From positions 1 to 64,000 of the forward strand of contig NZ_BNAF01000002.1 of the NCBI RefSeq assembly GCF_014653155.1: a stretch of DNA of 64,000 bases. Reading direction: 5' to 3'. Of the stretch, positions 1 through 8,188 are shown one piece after another. Position numbers and translations under genes: made by a program. The stretch comes from Sphingobacterium griseoflavum (GTDB lineage Bacteria; Bacteroidota; Bacteroidia; Sphingobacteriales; Sphingobacteriaceae). Positions within the stretch are counted from its first letter, which is position 1; each line of letters begins with the position of its first letter. The notes beneath the pieces are model-generated. The model ran no database searches, was not told the origin of the DNA, and saw nothing but the letters and a program-made list of their open reading frames with translations.

Positions 1-37
1 CTTTCCCATGACTTTAAAGTACGAAAATTCAACCAAA

Positions 38-72
38 TAAAAAAAGAGGCTATCCTTATGAGACGGCCTCTT
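38..72 (-). terminator. Rho-independent terminator of the PhoB-like regulator
   Basis: On the minus strand a 7-bp stem (AAGAGGC paired with GCCTCTT, 44-50 and 66-72) is followed by a run of seven or more T. It lies about 20 bases past the stop codon of the response regulator at 92-781. Bases 1-37 hold nothing I can identify. Confidence 0.8.
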
Positions 73-91
73 CAATTATAGTTACTAGGTG

Positions 92-781
92 TTAATTCAA
101 TTCAAATTTGTAGCCTACCCCTTTCACGGTTGCTACGTAATTTTCACCAATCTTTTCACGCAATTTCCGGATATGCACATCAATGGTTCGATTGGTAACC
201 ACGACTGAATCCTCCCAGATAGCTTTTAATATTTGTTCGCGGGTAAATACCTTATTGGGCTTGGAAGCCAGCAAATAAAGCAATTCAAATTCTTTCTTTG
301 CTAAGGTGATGCGATCCGTATCGCGATAAACCAAAAAAGAGTCCCGATCAATCACCAAATCCATGATTTCCAATTTATCGCCGCTACCGATTTCTGCCTC
401 TGCCGTATTCCGACGTAAGATCGCATTAATACGACTCATCAGTGCACGTGGTTTAATAGGTTTGGCGATATAATCGTCTGCTCCCACATTGAAACCAGCT
501 ATCTCGGAATATTCTTCGCTACGAGCTGTTAGAAAAACCATAAACGTGTGCTTAAATTCCGGCATAGAACGCATTAGACGGCAAGCTTCAATACCATCCA
601 TTTCCGGCATCATAACGTCCAAAATAATCAGATCTGGATTGACCTGTTTGGCCATCTCTATACCCTCTTTGCCATTATGGGCCTGGTAGACTTGGTATCC
701 CTCTTTGGTGAGATTATACGCTATTAAATCGACGATATCGTGTTCATCATCTACCACTAGTATTTTTTGGTTGGCGCTCAT
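92..781 (-). CDS. OmpR/PhoB-family response regulator
   Basis: This 229-residue protein is a cytoplasmic transcription factor activated by phosphorylation. The receiver domain (about residues 5-120) has the acidic pair Asp11-Asp12, the phospho-acceptor Asp55 in the LDVMMP motif, Thr85 and Lys107. A winged-helix DNA-binding domain of the Trans_reg_C type follows (about 130-229), ending in the typical GVGYKFE motif. No histidine kinase is adjacent, so its partner is encoded elsewhere or off the left edge. It is its own transcription unit, closed by the terminator at 38-72. The upstream region holds repeated GTTAA/TTAAC words, including a 15-base palindrome at 845-859, which could be an autoregulatory site. 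Family assignment is firm. PhoB is only the closest well-known relative and I do not assign a symbol. Confidence 0.93.
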   Translation of the reverse strand: MSANQKILVVDDEHDIVDLIAYNLTKEGYQVYQAHNGKEGIEMAKQVNPDLIILDVMMPEMDGIEACRLMRSMPEFKHTFMVFLTARSEEYSEIAGFNVGADDYIAKPIKPRALMSRINAILRRNTAEAEIGSGDKLEIMDLVIDRDSFLVYRDTDRITLAKKEFELLYLLASKPNKVFTREQILKAIWEDSVVVTNRTIDVHIRKLREKIGENYVATVKGVGYKFELN

Positions 782-844
782 GCTTGTTTTTTTGCTAAAT
801 TATGTACTAAATGGTAAAATAAAGTTAAAGCAACGTTATTAAAT

Positions 845-859
845 TGTTAATACTTAACA
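845..859. promoter_or_regulatory. palindrome upstream of the response regulator gene
   Basis: The arms TGTTAA and TTAACA flank a TAC spacer, 64-78 bases upstream of the regulator start codon. Further GTTAA words sit at both sides. A dimeric regulator could bind here, but such words are common in AT-rich intergenic DNA, so function is speculative. Confidence 0.3.
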
Positions 860-876
860 CTAGTTAAACATAAAAT

Positions 877-1971
877 TTAGTTTAATGTTTTTTCTAGGAA
901 AAGCTCCAACGCCTTCCCACGAAGGTTTTTAGCAATAATAATCCCCCTTGGATCCAAAAGGTAAGAGGTAGGAATAGCCTTTATACGGTAGTCGGCGATC
1001 ACCGCTGAGTTCCATGCCTGTAAATCGGCCACCTGGGTCCACTCCAATTTATCATCTTGGATAGCCCGCATCCAACTTCCGGGATTGTTATCTAATGAAA
1101 CACCAAGTACTGTAAAATTCTTGTTTTTGAAGGCATGATACTGCTGTACGATGTTGGGATTCTCCTGTCTGCACGGAGCGCACCAAGAAGCCCAAAAATC
1201 AACCAACACATACTTCCCTCTAAAATCGGATAAGCTGACAGCTCTGTTATTGGGCGTAAATGAGGCTATTTCGGGCGCCGGTTGACCGACCGCCAAACGT
1301 TTTAGCTTTTTAGCCTCATCCTTAAATTGCGAAACATATCGACTATCTTGAAACTTATCCTTAATTTCTTCCGCATAAGCGACAATTTCTGCTTCTGCAA
1401 CTTCTGGATCAAGTGTACTGATGGCATAAAATCCTGCGAGATTTGGTTGCTTTCGAGCGAAATCCACCGCCTGCCTAGTGTACAGAGCCAATTTAGACTT
1501 GAACTCGGTGAGATAGTCGAAACGAAGCCTCTCAATTTCTTCGGCCGATTTGTTCAGCGTTGCTTTTGCAAAAGCAGCTTGCAAGGAATCTTGCACAAAC
1601 TCTTTACGGCGCTTGTAAGGTGCGAAATCTTTTAATGCGGTGGACAGCTTGGATCCTTCCACGGTATATGCCTCAGGCTGATGCATGTCTGCTACAAAGG
1701 TCAACTTCTCGCCTGGGGTTAATATAATAGGATATTTGTTGTTGCCCACCCCCAACGAAAGGAGGCGAGGTTGCGTTGCGTTGCGTTCAAATGTAAATCT
1801 ATTCCCATCGGCTAGAAAAACAGAATCCAATTTCCTGTCTCCCTCGTAGAAGGTTACGACCTTTACGTTCCCGGGATTATCGATATGTCCGGAAACATGG
1901 ATCAGGTCTTTATTTCCACATCCTGTAAGGAACATCATGCCTGCAACTAGCGTTGTGAAAACTCCTTTCAT
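877..1971 (-). CDS. TlpA/ResA-like lipoprotein thioredoxin with N-terminal DUF4369-like domain
   Basis: The protein of 364 residues is predicted to be an envelope thiol-disulfide oxidoreductase. An in-frame TTG exists three codons upstream, but the ATG at 1971 gives a clean lipoprotein signal ending in the lipobox LTGC (Cys18). The N-terminal half resembles the DUF4369 domain common in Bacteroidota thioredoxin-like lipoproteins. A helical linker follows, then a C-terminal AhpC/TSA-thioredoxin fold with the active site WCAPC at about residues 264-268 and a cis-Pro region (AIPTSYLLD). Such proteins reduce disulfides, for example in cytochrome maturation or stress responses, but the target cannot be told from sequence. 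It starts 12 bases after alaS ends on the same strand, so the two are probably co-transcribed. Confidence 0.9.
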   Translation of the reverse strand: MKGVFTTLVAGMMFLTGCGNKDLIHVSGHIDNPGNVKVVTFYEGDRKLDSVFLADGNRFTFERNATQPRLLSLGVGNNKYPIILTPGEKLTFVADMHQPEAYTVEGSKLSTALKDFAPYKRRKEFVQDSLQAAFAKATLNKSAEEIERLRFDYLTEFKSKLALYTRQAVDFARKQPNLAGFYAISTLDPEVAEAEIVAYAEEIKDKFQDSRYVSQFKDEAKKLKRLAVGQPAPEIASFTPNNRAVSLSDFRGKYVLVDFWASWCAPCRQENPNIVQQYHAFKNKNFTVLGVSLDNNPGSWMRAIQDDKLEWTQVADLQAWNSAVIADYRIKAIPTSYLLDPRGIIIAKNLRGKALELFLEKTLN

Positions 1972-1983
1972 CAATATCAATTT

Positions 1984-4596
1984 TTATTGTATAAAATGTT
2001 TGGCCCTGTCGATAGCTATCGGAAGACCCGCACTTAGTTTGCCGCCAGCTGTAGCAAAAAAAGGCTGCCCGCCACCACCGCCCTGGATATCCTTTGCCAA
2101 ATCCTTTACGATGGCGCCAGCATTCCAACCGCGGGTTTTCGCCAGTTCGTCGGAAATTGCTACCGTGAGGCTCGGCTTACCATCAAAATCGGCGCCGATC
2201 ACCAAAAACAGATTCTCGATCTGCCCCTTTAATGCGTAAGCTAAGGTCTTAACAGCATCTGCATTGGGCAAATCGACCTTAACCGCTAAAAAATTTACAC
2301 CATCAATATTTTGAATCTTAGATTCCAAATCTTTTTTCAATGCTAAGGAGCGTTCGCGTATGTTATTTTCTATCTCTTTTTTGAGCGCACCGTTATCCTC
2401 TATTAATTTCGACAGGGCGTTAACAAAATCTTTTGGATTGTTCAACAGGTCGCGCATTTTAGCAACAAGTTCAAACTGCTCTCGAATCACCGCATAGGCC
2501 TTTGTGCCCGTAATAGCCTCAATCCGTCGCACTCCAGCTGCCACAGCCGATTCAGAAGTGATTTTGAAAAAACCGATCTGCCCGGTAGCGTTAACATGTG
2601 TCCCGCCACAAAGCTCTTTCGAGAACGTATCATCAAAGGAGATCACCCGTACATAATCGCCGTATTTTTCACCAAATAATGCTGTCACCCCCGCATCCAA
2701 AGCCTCCTGAAACGGGACCAAGCGGTCCTCCTTTAAAGCGATATTTTCCCTGATTTTCTGGTTGACGATATCTTCCACTTGTTTGATCTCATCAGCTGTA
2801 ATTTTCGCGAAATGCGAAACATCGAAACGCAACAGATCTGGCGTAACAAGCGACCCCTTCTGATTGACGTGGTCACCTAAAACGCTCTTTAATGCAGCAT
2901 GCAGCAGGTGTGTCGCCGAGTGGTTGTTTTCTGTGTCCTGCCGTTTTGCCTGATCGACCACCGCTCTGAAGTTACCTTCTAGACTAGCTGGCAAGGCATG
3001 AACGAAATGTACGATCAAACCATTTTCTTTTTTTGTATCGACGACATACGTTTTCTCGTTATTGTCGGAAATCAGCACACCCGAATCACCAATTTGCCCA
3101 CCTCCTTCGGCATAAAATGGTGTTGTCGACAGCACTAACTGATACTGCTCTTTTCCTTTAGTCGTCACTTTACGATATCGAAGGAGCTGTGTCGTAGCTT
3201 CTAACTGATCGTATCCGACAAAAACCCCTTCTTCATCATCCACCAACACAACCCAATCCCCTGTATCGACAGCCGTAGCTGCACGTGAGCGTTCTTTCTG
3301 CTGTTGCAGCGCCCGTTGGAATCCTTCCATATCCACCACCAAGCCTTTTTCCCGTGACAGTAGGTCCGTTAGGTCAATTGGAAAACCGAAAGTATCGAAA
3401 AGTTCGAAAGCGAAATCACCATCCACACTAAGGTGTTCTGTAGCATAGTTTTCAAAACGCTGTATCCCCGTAGTCAGCGTACGCAGAAAAGAAACCTCTT
3501 CTTCCAGCACAACCTTTTGCACGAAATCTTTTTGTTGAATCAATTCGTCAAAAACGCCTTCGAACTGTGCTGCGAGCAGCGGTACAAGTTCATTCAGGAA
3601 GGGCGTTTTAAAGCCCAAGAACGTGTAGGCATAACGTACCGCACGGCGCAGGATACGGCGAATAACATACCCCGCTTTATTGTTGGAGGGCAGTTGTCCG
3701 TCAGCAATGGCAAAACTTACGGCGCGTATGTGGTCGGATAGTACACGCATAGCAATATCAGTTTTTTCAGCAGCACCGTAAGCAATTTGAGAACGTCCGG
3801 CAATATATTGAATGAGTGGCTGAAAAACATCGGTATCATAATTGGAAGTTTTCCCCTGTATCGCCCGCACCAAACGCTCAAACCCCATCCCTGTGTCTAT
3901 ATGGCGAGCAGGCAATGCCTCCAGCGTACCGTTCTTTAAGCGATTGTATTGCATAAATACCAAATTCCATATTTCTATCACTTGCGGATGGTCGGCATTC
4001 ACTAATTCTTGCCCAGACTGCTGCGAACGATCACTGTCTTGGCGCATATCAAAATGAATCTCCGAACAAGGACCACAGGGGCCTGTTTCTCCCATCTCCC
4101 AGAAGTTGTCCTTTTTATTCCCCAAGAGGATACGATCTTCGGCGATCAAGGCTTTCCAAAATTCAAAGGCTTCCGCATCGCGTGCCAAACCTTCACGCTC
4201 ATCCCCCTCAAAAATAGTGACATATAAGCGGTCCTTATCCAGTTTGTAAACTGTTGTCAAGAGCTCCCATGCCCACGTAATGGCTTCCTTCTTAAAATAA
4301 TCACCAAATGACCAGTTGCCCAGCATTTCAAATAAAGTATGGTGATACGTGTCGATGCCAACTTCTTCCAAATCATTGTGCTTTCCCGACACCCGAAGAC
4401 AGCGTTGCGTATCCGCCACGCGGCTAAATTTTGGTTGCGCTTCGCCTAGAAAAAATTCCTTAAATTGGTTCATGCCCGCGTTAGTAAACATTAAGGTCGG
4501 ATCATTTTTTACAACAACCGGTGCCGAAGGCACAATTTGATGGGACTTGCTTTGGAAAAAACTTAAATAAGCTTCACGTATCTCTTTACTCGTCAT
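1984..4596 (-). CDS. alaS: alanine--tRNA ligase
   Basis: The 870-residue enzyme charges tRNA-Ala in the cytoplasm and is of normal length for the bacterial family. The class II catalytic core occupies the first roughly 240 residues, followed by the tRNA-recognition region. The editing domain carries both zinc/editing motifs: HxxxH (HSATH, about residue 557) and CGGTH (about residue 663). The C-terminal C-Ala domain contains a glycine-rich segment (GGGGGQPFF) near residue 845. The gene is followed closely by the thioredoxin lipoprotein gene, probably in one operon. A promoter candidate lies just upstream at 4622-4652. Nothing unusual was seen. Confidence 0.98.
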   Translation of the reverse strand: MTSKEIREAYLSFFQSKSHQIVPSAPVVVKNDPTLMFTNAGMNQFKEFFLGEAQPKFSRVADTQRCLRVSGKHNDLEEVGIDTYHHTLFEMLGNWSFGDYFKKEAITWAWELLTTVYKLDKDRLYVTIFEGDEREGLARDAEAFEFWKALIAEDRILLGNKKDNFWEMGETGPCGPCSEIHFDMRQDSDRSQQSGQELVNADHPQVIEIWNLVFMQYNRLKNGTLEALPARHIDTGMGFERLVRAIQGKTSNYDTDVFQPLIQYIAGRSQIAYGAAEKTDIAMRVLSDHIRAVSFAIADGQLPSNNKAGYVIRRILRRAVRYAYTFLGFKTPFLNELVPLLAAQFEGVFDELIQQKDFVQKVVLEEEVSFLRTLTTGIQRFENYATEHLSVDGDFAFELFDTFGFPIDLTDLLSREKGLVVDMEGFQRALQQQKERSRAATAVDTGDWVVLVDDEEGVFVGYDQLEATTQLLRYRKVTTKGKEQYQLVLSTTPFYAEGGGQIGDSGVLISDNNEKTYVVDTKKENGLIVHFVHALPASLEGNFRAVVDQAKRQDTENNHSATHLLHAALKSVLGDHVNQKGSLVTPDLLRFDVSHFAKITADEIKQVEDIVNQKIRENIALKEDRLVPFQEALDAGVTALFGEKYGDYVRVISFDDTFSKELCGGTHVNATGQIGFFKITSESAVAAGVRRIEAITGTKAYAVIREQFELVAKMRDLLNNPKDFVNALSKLIEDNGALKKEIENNIRERSLALKKDLESKIQNIDGVNFLAVKVDLPNADAVKTLAYALKGQIENLFLVIGADFDGKPSLTVAISDELAKTRGWNAGAIVKDLAKDIQGGGGGQPFFATAGGKLSAGLPIAIDRAKHFIQ

Positions 4597-4621
4597 GGAC
4601 TCTTAAAAAATTTTATTTGTG

Positions 4622-4652
4622 CGAAGTTACTGAAAATTGGTTGCTCTTCCAA
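4622..4652 (-). promoter_or_regulatory. promoter candidate for alaS
   Basis: On the minus strand a TTG is followed after 20 bases by TAACTTCG, one mismatch from the Bacteroidota -7 word TAnnTTTG. It ends 26 bases before the alaS ATG. This is a plausible sigma-ABfr type promoter from pattern alone. Confidence 0.5.
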
Positions 4653-4766
4653 TCCACGTTCTTGAAAGAGAAATGGATTCCATTCAATTCTGACAATTAG
4701 CCGATAGCGACCGCACAATCTTCACATATTTTGTGTACATTTAGACAGTAATCCACAACTTTTTCT

Positions 4767-5618
4767 ATGAAGAAACTTCTCGTTCCAACCGATTTTTCTG
4801 ACAATGCCTACTTAGCCGCTCAGTATGCTGCGGAGCTGTGTAAAAAACAGAAATATAGTTTGCACATCATACATTTCTACACGGCCAATTCCTCGGCATT
4901 CTCGGACAGCGAAATCAACACATTGACAGAGCAATCCGATATTTTGAAAGCAGATTTGACAATTAGGGAATTGGCGGAAAAGTTATCCAATCAATTCCCC
5001 GAAATTACGATATCCTTCCATAACGAGCGCGGCCTATTGGATGAGGCCCTTACCAAAGAAGCGAACAAAGGTGACTACGCAGCAATCGTAATGGGAACAA
5101 CTGGAGCAACGGACGACAAGAATATCTTTTGGGGCAGCAATACGGCATTGATGACTAGAAAGTCTCCTATCCCCGTCATTGCCGTGCCTAATAAACCATT
5201 AGATGTGGCCGTTGAGAAAGTTGGTTTACTCACTGATTTCAATCAAGAAGAATTAATGACGCTTCATGAATTTGTGCATACCTTCAAAGATGATTTCGAT
5301 TTAAGTCTGATCCACGTGTTTAAAGAAAACGAATCCGCGTCTTCGATTTTGGACAGATTAGATTCTTGGGCGTTCAATGTGCAAGAATTTTCTGCCGTGC
5401 GCCGGATCGACAAGCTGATAGCGCCAATCGTCAAAGACGATAAGGATCAAGATACGATACCTGAAGTCGTGACAAAACTTATCCAAGACAATCATATCGA
5501 CATTATATTGGTCTCCAAAAGCCGAAAGACTTTTATCGAGCGTCTGTTTACGAGCTCGGTATCCAAGGCTATTGCTTTGGATTTACAAAAACCCGCTTTT
5601 TTTGGTAAAACTATTTAA
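4767..5618 (+). CDS. universal stress protein, two UspA domains (first of a tandem pair)
   Basis: This 283-residue cytoplasmic protein contains two tandem UspA folds. The first half starts with the typical KKLLVPTDFSDNA and carries the nucleotide-binding signature GxTGx(9)GS (MGTTGATDDKNIFWGS, about residues 111-126). The second half is diverged and ends with the SKSRKTFIERLF motif seen in Bacteroidota Usps. Usps bind ATP or other nucleotides and rise under starvation or respiratory stress; the specific role here is unknown. The next gene encodes a second Usp of the same architecture 11 bases downstream, so the two form an operon and look like a duplication. Confidence 0.9.
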   Translation: MKKLLVPTDFSDNAYLAAQYAAELCKKQKYSLHIIHFYTANSSAFSDSEINTLTEQSDILKADLTIRELAEKLSNQFPEITISFHNERGLLDEALTKEANKGDYAAIVMGTTGATDDKNIFWGSNTALMTRKSPIPVIAVPNKPLDVAVEKVGLLTDFNQEELMTLHEFVHTFKDDFDLSLIHVFKENESASSILDRLDSWAFNVQEFSAVRRIDKLIAPIVKDDKDQDTIPEVVTKLIQDNHIDIILVSKSRKTFIERLFTSSVSKAIALDLQKPAFFGKTI

Positions 5619-5629
5619 CACGTTTCGTT

Positions 5630-6496
5630 ATGAAGAAAATATTGATCCCTGTTGACTTCTCTGAATATTCGCAATGTGCGGTAGACTACGCCTGCCAACT
5701 TATTATAGCAAAAAATAACGAACAAGCGCTGGATTTGGTACATGTCTTCACCAACCAGTCGAACCTCTATGTCAACCGACAACTGCGCGCTGATTTGGTC
5801 GATCCCCAAATAGCGATATCAGAAAAAGAAATGAAAAAGCTCCGGGAAGTAATTCGTATGCGTTATCCAAGCGTGATCTGTCACGAAATTTTCAAATCTG
5901 GCAATCTCTTTGAAGAAGTCAGCAAGGTAACTGCGGCCTTCGCATACGATGCGGTCATCATGGGTACGAAAGGAACCTCTGGATTGGAAGCCATCTTTTT
6001 GGGCAGCAATACCTACGATGTAATTCTGAACACCAAAACACCCGTATTAGGCATTCCTAAAAATGTCGACACCTTTAAGAAAAACCGCGTGGGCCTGCTC
6101 TGTAATTTCAAAGCTGCAGAACTGGAAGCACTACAGCAAGCTATAAAAATTTTTGGTAAGGGGTTTGAGCTGATTCTCATCCACGTCAATAAAAACGACA
6201 GGGATATCAAAACGATTGACAAGCAGTTCAAAAGTTGGATCGACGAAATTATAGCGCAAACGGGAGTAGAAGACATTTCTTACACCGTAAAATCGCAGAT
6301 GCTCTACAATCATGTAGCCGAGAACATCGCCCAAGCTATAAACCATGCATTGATGGATGAGCAAATCGATATTATGCTTGTAACAAAAAGCAGAAAGAGC
6401 TTTTTCCGACAGATTGTGGGCGAAAACATTGTCAGGAAACTGGCCTATCAAATGCCGGTTCCAACGTTATTTGCCAGGGTGCACGCAAAAAGTTAA
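5630..6496 (+). CDS. universal stress protein, two UspA domains (second of a tandem pair)
   Basis: The 288-residue product parallels its upstream neighbour. It starts KKILIPVDFSEYS, has the nucleotide-binding signature MGTKGTSGLEAIFLGS (about residues 114-129) and ends with the TKSRKSFFRQIV motif that mirrors the neighbour's SKSRKTFIERLF. The second domain lacks the full signature, as in many two-domain Usps. It lies 11 bases after the first usp gene, so co-transcription is likely. The sequences are clearly homologous but well diverged, so the duplication is old. Function beyond general stress survival cannot be read from the sequence. Confidence 0.9.
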   Translation: MKKILIPVDFSEYSQCAVDYACQLIIAKNNEQALDLVHVFTNQSNLYVNRQLRADLVDPQIAISEKEMKKLREVIRMRYPSVICHEIFKSGNLFEEVSKVTAAFAYDAVIMGTKGTSGLEAIFLGSNTYDVILNTKTPVLGIPKNVDTFKKNRVGLLCNFKAAELEALQQAIKIFGKGFELILIHVNKNDRDIKTIDKQFKSWIDEIIAQTGVEDISYTVKSQMLYNHVAENIAQAINHALMDEQIDIMLVTKSRKSFFRQIVGENIVRKLAYQMPVPTLFARVHAKS

Positions 6497-6505
6497 TTTT
6501 CCTAA

Positions 6506-6531
6506 ACAACGACTCCTCCCAAGGAGGTTGT
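6506..6531. repeat. stem-loop after the usp pair
   Basis: ACAAC-GA-CTCCT, a CCCA loop, then AGGAG-GTTGT form a 10-bp stem with a 2-base bulge, 10 bases after the second usp stop codon. There is no T-run, so it is a weak terminator or an mRNA 3'-end structure. The right arm happens to contain a Shine-Dalgarno-like AAGGAGG, but only a four-codon ORF follows. Confidence 0.4.
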
Positions 6532-6672
6532 GATGATTGTCATGTAGGCCTGGCGGCAATGTTAAAATGCAGTACTTCGATACCTGTTCGACCGATTTTT
6601 CAGCCATATTTTTTTGTCACATACCAACTACAAAATTTGACCTTCACAAAAAAATTTATCTTTCGCAGTTTT

Positions 6673-6701
6673 TTTGGCAAAACAATTGCATAGTACCTTG
6701 T
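6673..6701 (+). promoter_or_regulatory. promoter candidate for the OmpA-family gene
   Basis: A TTTG is followed after 17 bases by TACCTTGT, an imperfect form of the -7 word TAnnTTTG. It lies 30 bases upstream of the ATG, leaving an AT-rich leader, which suits a highly expressed Bacteroidota gene. The match is imperfect. Confidence 0.35.
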
Positions 6702-6731
6702 AGAGATTTAACAACATTTAACATTTTTTAC

Positions 6732-8078
6732 ATGGGAAACTTTAACTTTAGAACGAACGTTGCCTTTTTAGGTTTGTCGTTTATGCTTGGAAGTTTGGCA
6801 GTTGCGCAGGCACAAAACAAAACTTCGATTGAGGGGACCACACCGCTAGGTCCAGAAACGCAGTACCGCACTTGGTCTGTAGGAATAAATGCAGGTTTAT
6901 TAAACCAAAGTAATATTTTCGGCTTCAACCAAGATGGCTTCACAAAACTAGAGCACAACGTAGGATATAGTGCTTACATTAAAAAACAAATTTCCCCTTC
7001 TTTTGGGATCAAAGCGCAATACCTTGGTGGAAAAGTGGCCGGGGTAAACGAAAACCCAAGCACGGGCGAGGTTGCATCATTCGAAACCAGAATGCCATGG
7101 TCTGCTGCCCTCTCGGGAGAATGGACAATGGCCAACACCAACTGGCGCTTTTTTAACAGCTTCGTGAAGCCGTACGCGGCTATTGGTTTAGGTGCTTTGA
7201 ATTTCGAAACGATGACTACCATAGGCGATCAGACAAACACCGCACCTAGCCAAACCAAACTGTATGTGCCAGCAGACTTCGGCTTCAAGTTCGCTGTCGC
7301 AAAAGGCATCAACTTGGACCTTGGCTACCAGCTGAACTGGGCAAACCAAGATTTCGATGGTAAAACCGGTGGACAATATAAGAACGATTTGTTCTCTTAC
7401 GCCCACGCGGGCATTGAGATTGCTTTAGGAAATGGTGCAAAACCGGCACTAAACAATTCTAACCCTGTTGCAACACTGGTAAATGACTACACGGCAAAAT
7501 ATGATGATCTAAAAGCCGAGCGTGATGAACTTGTTGCGGCCAACAATGCGTTAAAATCGCAGATGGAAACATTAAACCAAGAGCTGCAAGATGACGACGG
7601 AGACGGTGTTGCAAATCGTTACGACAAATGTCCCAATACCCCTGCGGGCGTCAAAGTCGACGGATCTGGCTGTCCACTTCCGGAAATGAAAAATGAAACC
7701 AAGGTTATTGAAAAGATCGTGGTAACAGAAGAAGACAGAAAAGTAGTTGACGAGGCCATCAAGAACTTAGAGTTCGACCTTAGCAAATCGACTATACGTT
7801 CAGGTTCGTTCCCGTCACTAAACCGTGTAGCATCTTTGCTAATTGAGAAAAATTTCAGTCTTAAATTAGCGGGACACACGGATAACACGGGTTCTATGCA
7901 AATTAACATGCGTTTGTCCAAGGAACGTGCCGAAGCGGTAAAAGCATATTTGGTTTCTAAGGGAGCTAATGCATCGCGTATCGAAGCAACTGGTTACGGA
8001 CCAAATCAGCCAATAGCTACCAACGCAACTGCTGAAGGACGCCAAGCCAATCGTCGCGTAGAGTTTACCTTATATTAA
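6732..8078 (+). CDS. OmpA-family outer membrane protein
   Basis: The protein of 448 residues has three parts: a signal peptide (MGNFNF... to AVAQAQ), an N-terminal beta-barrel of roughly 200 residues, and a C-terminal OmpA peptidoglycan-binding domain. A coiled linker and a thrombospondin type-3 calcium motif (DDDGDGVANRYDKCPNTPAG) join the last two. The OmpA domain shows GHTDNTGS...N..LS..RA and a terminal NRRVEF, the residues that hold diaminopimelate. The role is structural anchoring of the outer membrane. A TTG-started reading frame extends 65 codons further upstream, but that part has no signal peptide or homology and overlaps the promoter candidate, so I use the ATG at 6732. It is followed by a strong terminator. 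Confidence 0.93.
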   Translation: MGNFNFRTNVAFLGLSFMLGSLAVAQAQNKTSIEGTTPLGPETQYRTWSVGINAGLLNQSNIFGFNQDGFTKLEHNVGYSAYIKKQISPSFGIKAQYLGGKVAGVNENPSTGEVASFETRMPWSAALSGEWTMANTNWRFFNSFVKPYAAIGLGALNFETMTTIGDQTNTAPSQTKLYVPADFGFKFAVAKGINLDLGYQLNWANQDFDGKTGGQYKNDLFSYAHAGIEIALGNGAKPALNNSNPVATLVNDYTAKYDDLKAERDELVAANNALKSQMETLNQELQDDDGDGVANRYDKCPNTPAGVKVDGSGCPLPEMKNETKVIEKIVVTEEDRKVVDEAIKNLEFDLSKSTIRSGSFPSLNRVASLLIEKNFSLKLAGHTDNTGSMQINMRLSKERAEAVKAYLVSKGANASRIEATGYGPNQPIATNATAEGRQANRRVEFTLY

Positions 8079-8096
8079 TTAAGTAAGAAGCGAAGA

Positions 8097-8132
8097 AAGG
8101 CTTCTCGAAATTCGTTCGGGAAGCCTTTTTTT
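8097..8132 (+). terminator. Rho-independent terminator of the OmpA-family gene
   Basis: AAGGCTTCTCG pairs with CGGGAAGCCTT (one mismatch) across a 9-base loop and is followed by a run of seven T. It lies about 20 bases past the stop codon. Confidence 0.9.
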
Positions 8133-8138
8133 GTGCAC

Positions 8139-8174
8139 AAAAAAGCCAGACATCTTGAAGAACATCTGGCTTTT
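8139..8174 (-). terminator. Rho-independent terminator of the DEAD-box helicase gene
   Basis: A perfect 10-bp stem (AAAAGCCAGA with TCTGGCTTTT, 8141-8150 and 8165-8174) is followed on the minus strand by six T. It sits 15 bases past the helicase stop codon, back to back with the OmpA terminator. Confidence 0.85.
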
Positions 8175-8188
8175 ATCAATAAAATTGA

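Noticed and set aside
6521..6548. Shine-Dalgarno-like AAGGAGG with a four-codon ORF
   Set aside because: Part of a stem-loop after the usp pair; Bacteroidota make little use of Shine-Dalgarno and the ORF ends at once.
6537..6731. N-terminal extension of the OmpA-family gene from a TTG
   Set aside because: The 65 extra codons have no signal peptide, hold the promoter-like sequence and are followed by an ATG with a perfect signal peptide.
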